A stretch of DNA of 64,000 nucleotides from CAZSDU01 sp964429135 (GTDB lineage Bacteria; Bacteroidota; Bacteroidia; Bacteroidales; FEN-979). The position numbers and the translations under genes were made by a program. This document shows positions 62,653 through 64,000 of this stretch, one piece after another. The DNA is taken from positions 1 through 64,000 of the forward strand of contig CAYSAU010000016.1 of the NCBI GenBank assembly GCA_964429135.1, in the 5' to 3' direction. Below the pieces are notes generated by a model that was given only the letters and a program-made list of their open reading frames with translations, had not been told where the DNA came from and searched no databases. Position 1 is the first letter of the stretch. The number at the start of each line of letters is the position of its first letter.

Positions 62653-64000
62653 TTAAACCTTTTTTGATTATTTTCAGGAATATGGGGAAATTCGATTCAC
62701 AATGCTTCATGTTCTCCGACAAATTATCAGAAAACGCTTTTTTGTCGGTAAAAAAATCGCATTCCGGATGTTTGCTTTCAATTCTTGTGTTGAAAATGCA
62801 TTCTTTACAATGATCGTGAATATAACATGCTTCGCAAAGCGGCCTTATCTTTTGATAATATTCATTATAATCTTTACTGATTTTGTGACAATCCAGGCTT
62901 ACTTTTTCTTTTTTAAACCGGCCAAGTTCAAAAATCCTTGGGATATGTTCACAGGGAAGAATGCTCCCATCCGCGGTAAAATACACCCTTAAAGAGAAAG
63001 GCAGACAGGTGGCTGTCGGAATATATTTCTTGATATCTTTTTGGGATTTCTTCATATAGATCAGTTGTCTGAAATCCTCAAAGTAAGAACCGGAATATTT
63101 TTCAACCATATCAGCCATTGATTTTAATTGAGGCAGATTCGTGAACATTGCATTCATTGTATCATTATCCAGCGGATCATTCCTTTTTTCATGTAAAAAT
63201 GTTTCCCGAAACTCCATGCTGTATTTTTCATTGATATTCAGGGTATTGATGCTCGAGAGCTGGGGTGACTTCTGGTATCGTTCATGAAAAAAATGATATA
63301 AGGAGGCATAAGAATTCTTATTGTGGAGGACGGTCAGAAAAGAAATATGTTTTTTAAAGTAGGTCGGATAGAGTTTTTTTACCTGATCGAGATTTTCGGT
63401 CACCTGTTTAAAGGAAGGCTCATTGTTTTTAAACCGGCGGTAAGTATTTCCTGTTTCATCGCCATCCAGGCTTACAGCCACATCGAACTTGTGCTTTTTT
63501 AGAAAGTCAATATGCTTACAAAGCAACAAACCGTTACTCGACATTGAAAACTTAAAATTATACCCCTGCTTGGTATAAGGATGCACAAAGTGGACTATAT
63601 CCTCTATAAACCTGAAATTTTTCAGGGGTTCCCCACCGTAAAAACTGAGGGTCAGTTCCTGCTGCAATTTCAACGGACGTTTGGAAAGGAGAAAAGTCAA
63701 CAGGGACATGGCATCCCTTATTCTGAACTCCCGCTGCCCTCTTTTTTTATTGATGTAAAACTTGCTATAAGTACAGTAGGTACAAGAAAGATTACAGTTT
63801 TCCGTAATTTCAAAAATAATCTGCCTGACTTTTCCAAGGTTATCTTCAACCAGTCCGGGATGAATTTTTCCTTGGAGATTTTTAGTCTGAACAGGTTTGA
63901 AATATCCGTGTTTTTTAAGAAAATAAAATTTCTTTAATTGAGTCTTAATCTCCGAAATTTTATAAGAACCAAGCTCTGGAATATTCCCCTTTTGCTTGAT
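62645..64000 (-). CDS. Radical SAM/SPASM peptide maturase (5' end beyond window)
   Basis: The reading frame is open on the minus strand right up to position 64000, giving at least 451 residues. Upstream of the first in-window ATG (63709) the frame encodes EITENCNLSCTYCTYSKFY. Its CX3CX2C motif (Cys codons at 63794-63796, 63782-63784 and 63773-63775) binds the 4Fe-4S cluster. A start at 63709 would delete this motif, so the true start is further right, outside the window. The barrel includes LTLSFYGGEPL and SMSSNGLLL. The C-terminal SPASM-like region has Cys in TCLPFSLR, LPCEHIP, LCEACYIHDHCKEC and CDFF. It would install carbon-centred crosslinks or similar changes in a precursor peptide. Confidence 0.92.
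   Translation of the reverse strand: MKQKGNIPELGSYKISEIKTQLKKFYFLKKHGYFKPVQTKNLQGKIHPGLVEDNLGKVRQIIFEITENCNLSCTYCTYSKFYINKKRGQREFRIRDAMSLLTFLLSKRPLKLQQELTLSFYGGEPLKNFRFIEDIVHFVHPYTKQGYNFKFSMSSNGLLLCKHIDFLKKHKFDVAVSLDGDETGNTYRRFKNNEPSFKQVTENLDQVKKLYPTYFKKHISFLTVLHNKNSYASLYHFFHERYQKSPQLSSINTLNINEKYSMEFRETFLHEKRNDPLDNDTMNAMFTNLPQLKSMADMVEKYSGSYFEDFRQLIYMKKSQKDIKKYIPTATCLPFSLRVYFTADGSILPCEHIPRIFELGRFKKEKVSLDCHKISKDYNEYYQKIRPLCEACYIHDHCKECIFNTRIESKHPECDFFTDKKAFSDNLSENMKHCESNFPIFLKIIKKGLNA

Overview
The window is a chromosomal segment of a Bacteroidota bacterium, most likely of the order Bacteroidales. Three things point there. Many genes have the Bacteroidetes vegetative promoter box TAnnTTTG a short distance upstream, sometimes with TTTG or TTG 19-21 bp further up, and there are few Shine-Dalgarno sequences. 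Several families are characteristic of the phylum (DUF3467 after rpoC, DUF2851, DUF2520, a fused aconitase-type hydratase, 6S RNA behind zapA). The right edge carries a GG-Bacteroidales type peptide maturation locus. No rRNA, insertion sequence, prophage or CRISPR array is visible.

Layout. 1-13 kb is the conserved translation/transcription block: tRNA-Gly (cut by the edge), tRNA-Thr, tuf, tRNA-Trp, secE, nusG, rplK, rplA, rplJ, rplL, a strong hairpin, rpoB, rpoC and a DUF3467 gene. 13-23 kb is housekeeping: a secreted thioredoxin, a DUF2520/KdsC-like/UbiA/Maf operon, a secreted protein of unknown role, surE-lpxB, a TPR lipoprotein-like or periplasmic protein, comEC and tRNA-Asp. 23-27.4 kb is a potassium module in which a KdpDE-like sensor/regulator pair is divergent from the transporter gene kup. 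27.4-36 kb holds rny, 6S RNA, zapA, a small coiled-coil gene, DUF2851, a helix-hairpin-helix protein, a rhomboid protease, an S41 protease and sucC. At 35.5-40 kb a LolD-like ATPase is followed by a very large 18-repeat membrane-anchored protein. 40-46 kb is a run of three sensor histidine kinases without a separate output regulator. 46-50 kb has a membrane metallophosphoesterase, the fused hydratase, tRNA-Ser, a four-helix-bundle protein and tRNA-Pro. 50.3-52.5 kb pairs a hexapeptide acyltransferase with a lysine 2,3-aminomutase family enzyme whose substrate-side residues are altered.

53-64 kb is the most interesting part. A sigma-54-type response regulator and its kinase are transcribed rightwards. 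Their divergent intergenic region contains two in-phase operators (TGTC-N9-GACA, 21 bp apart) and a near-consensus -24/-12 promoter firing leftwards into a small membrane-anchored gene of unknown function. Facing this pair is a tightly overlapping leftward operon: radical SAM peptide maturase (5' end beyond the window, but its CX3CX2C cluster is visible), a pseudo-radical-SAM partner lacking that cluster, an FtsX/MacB-type permease, a C39-peptidase ABC exporter with an intact Cys-His-Asp triad, and a MacB/LolD-type ATPase. Together these suggest production, leader cleavage and export of a modified peptide, with a two-component system that may sense it or the envelope. The precursor gene and operon promoter must lie beyond position 64000.
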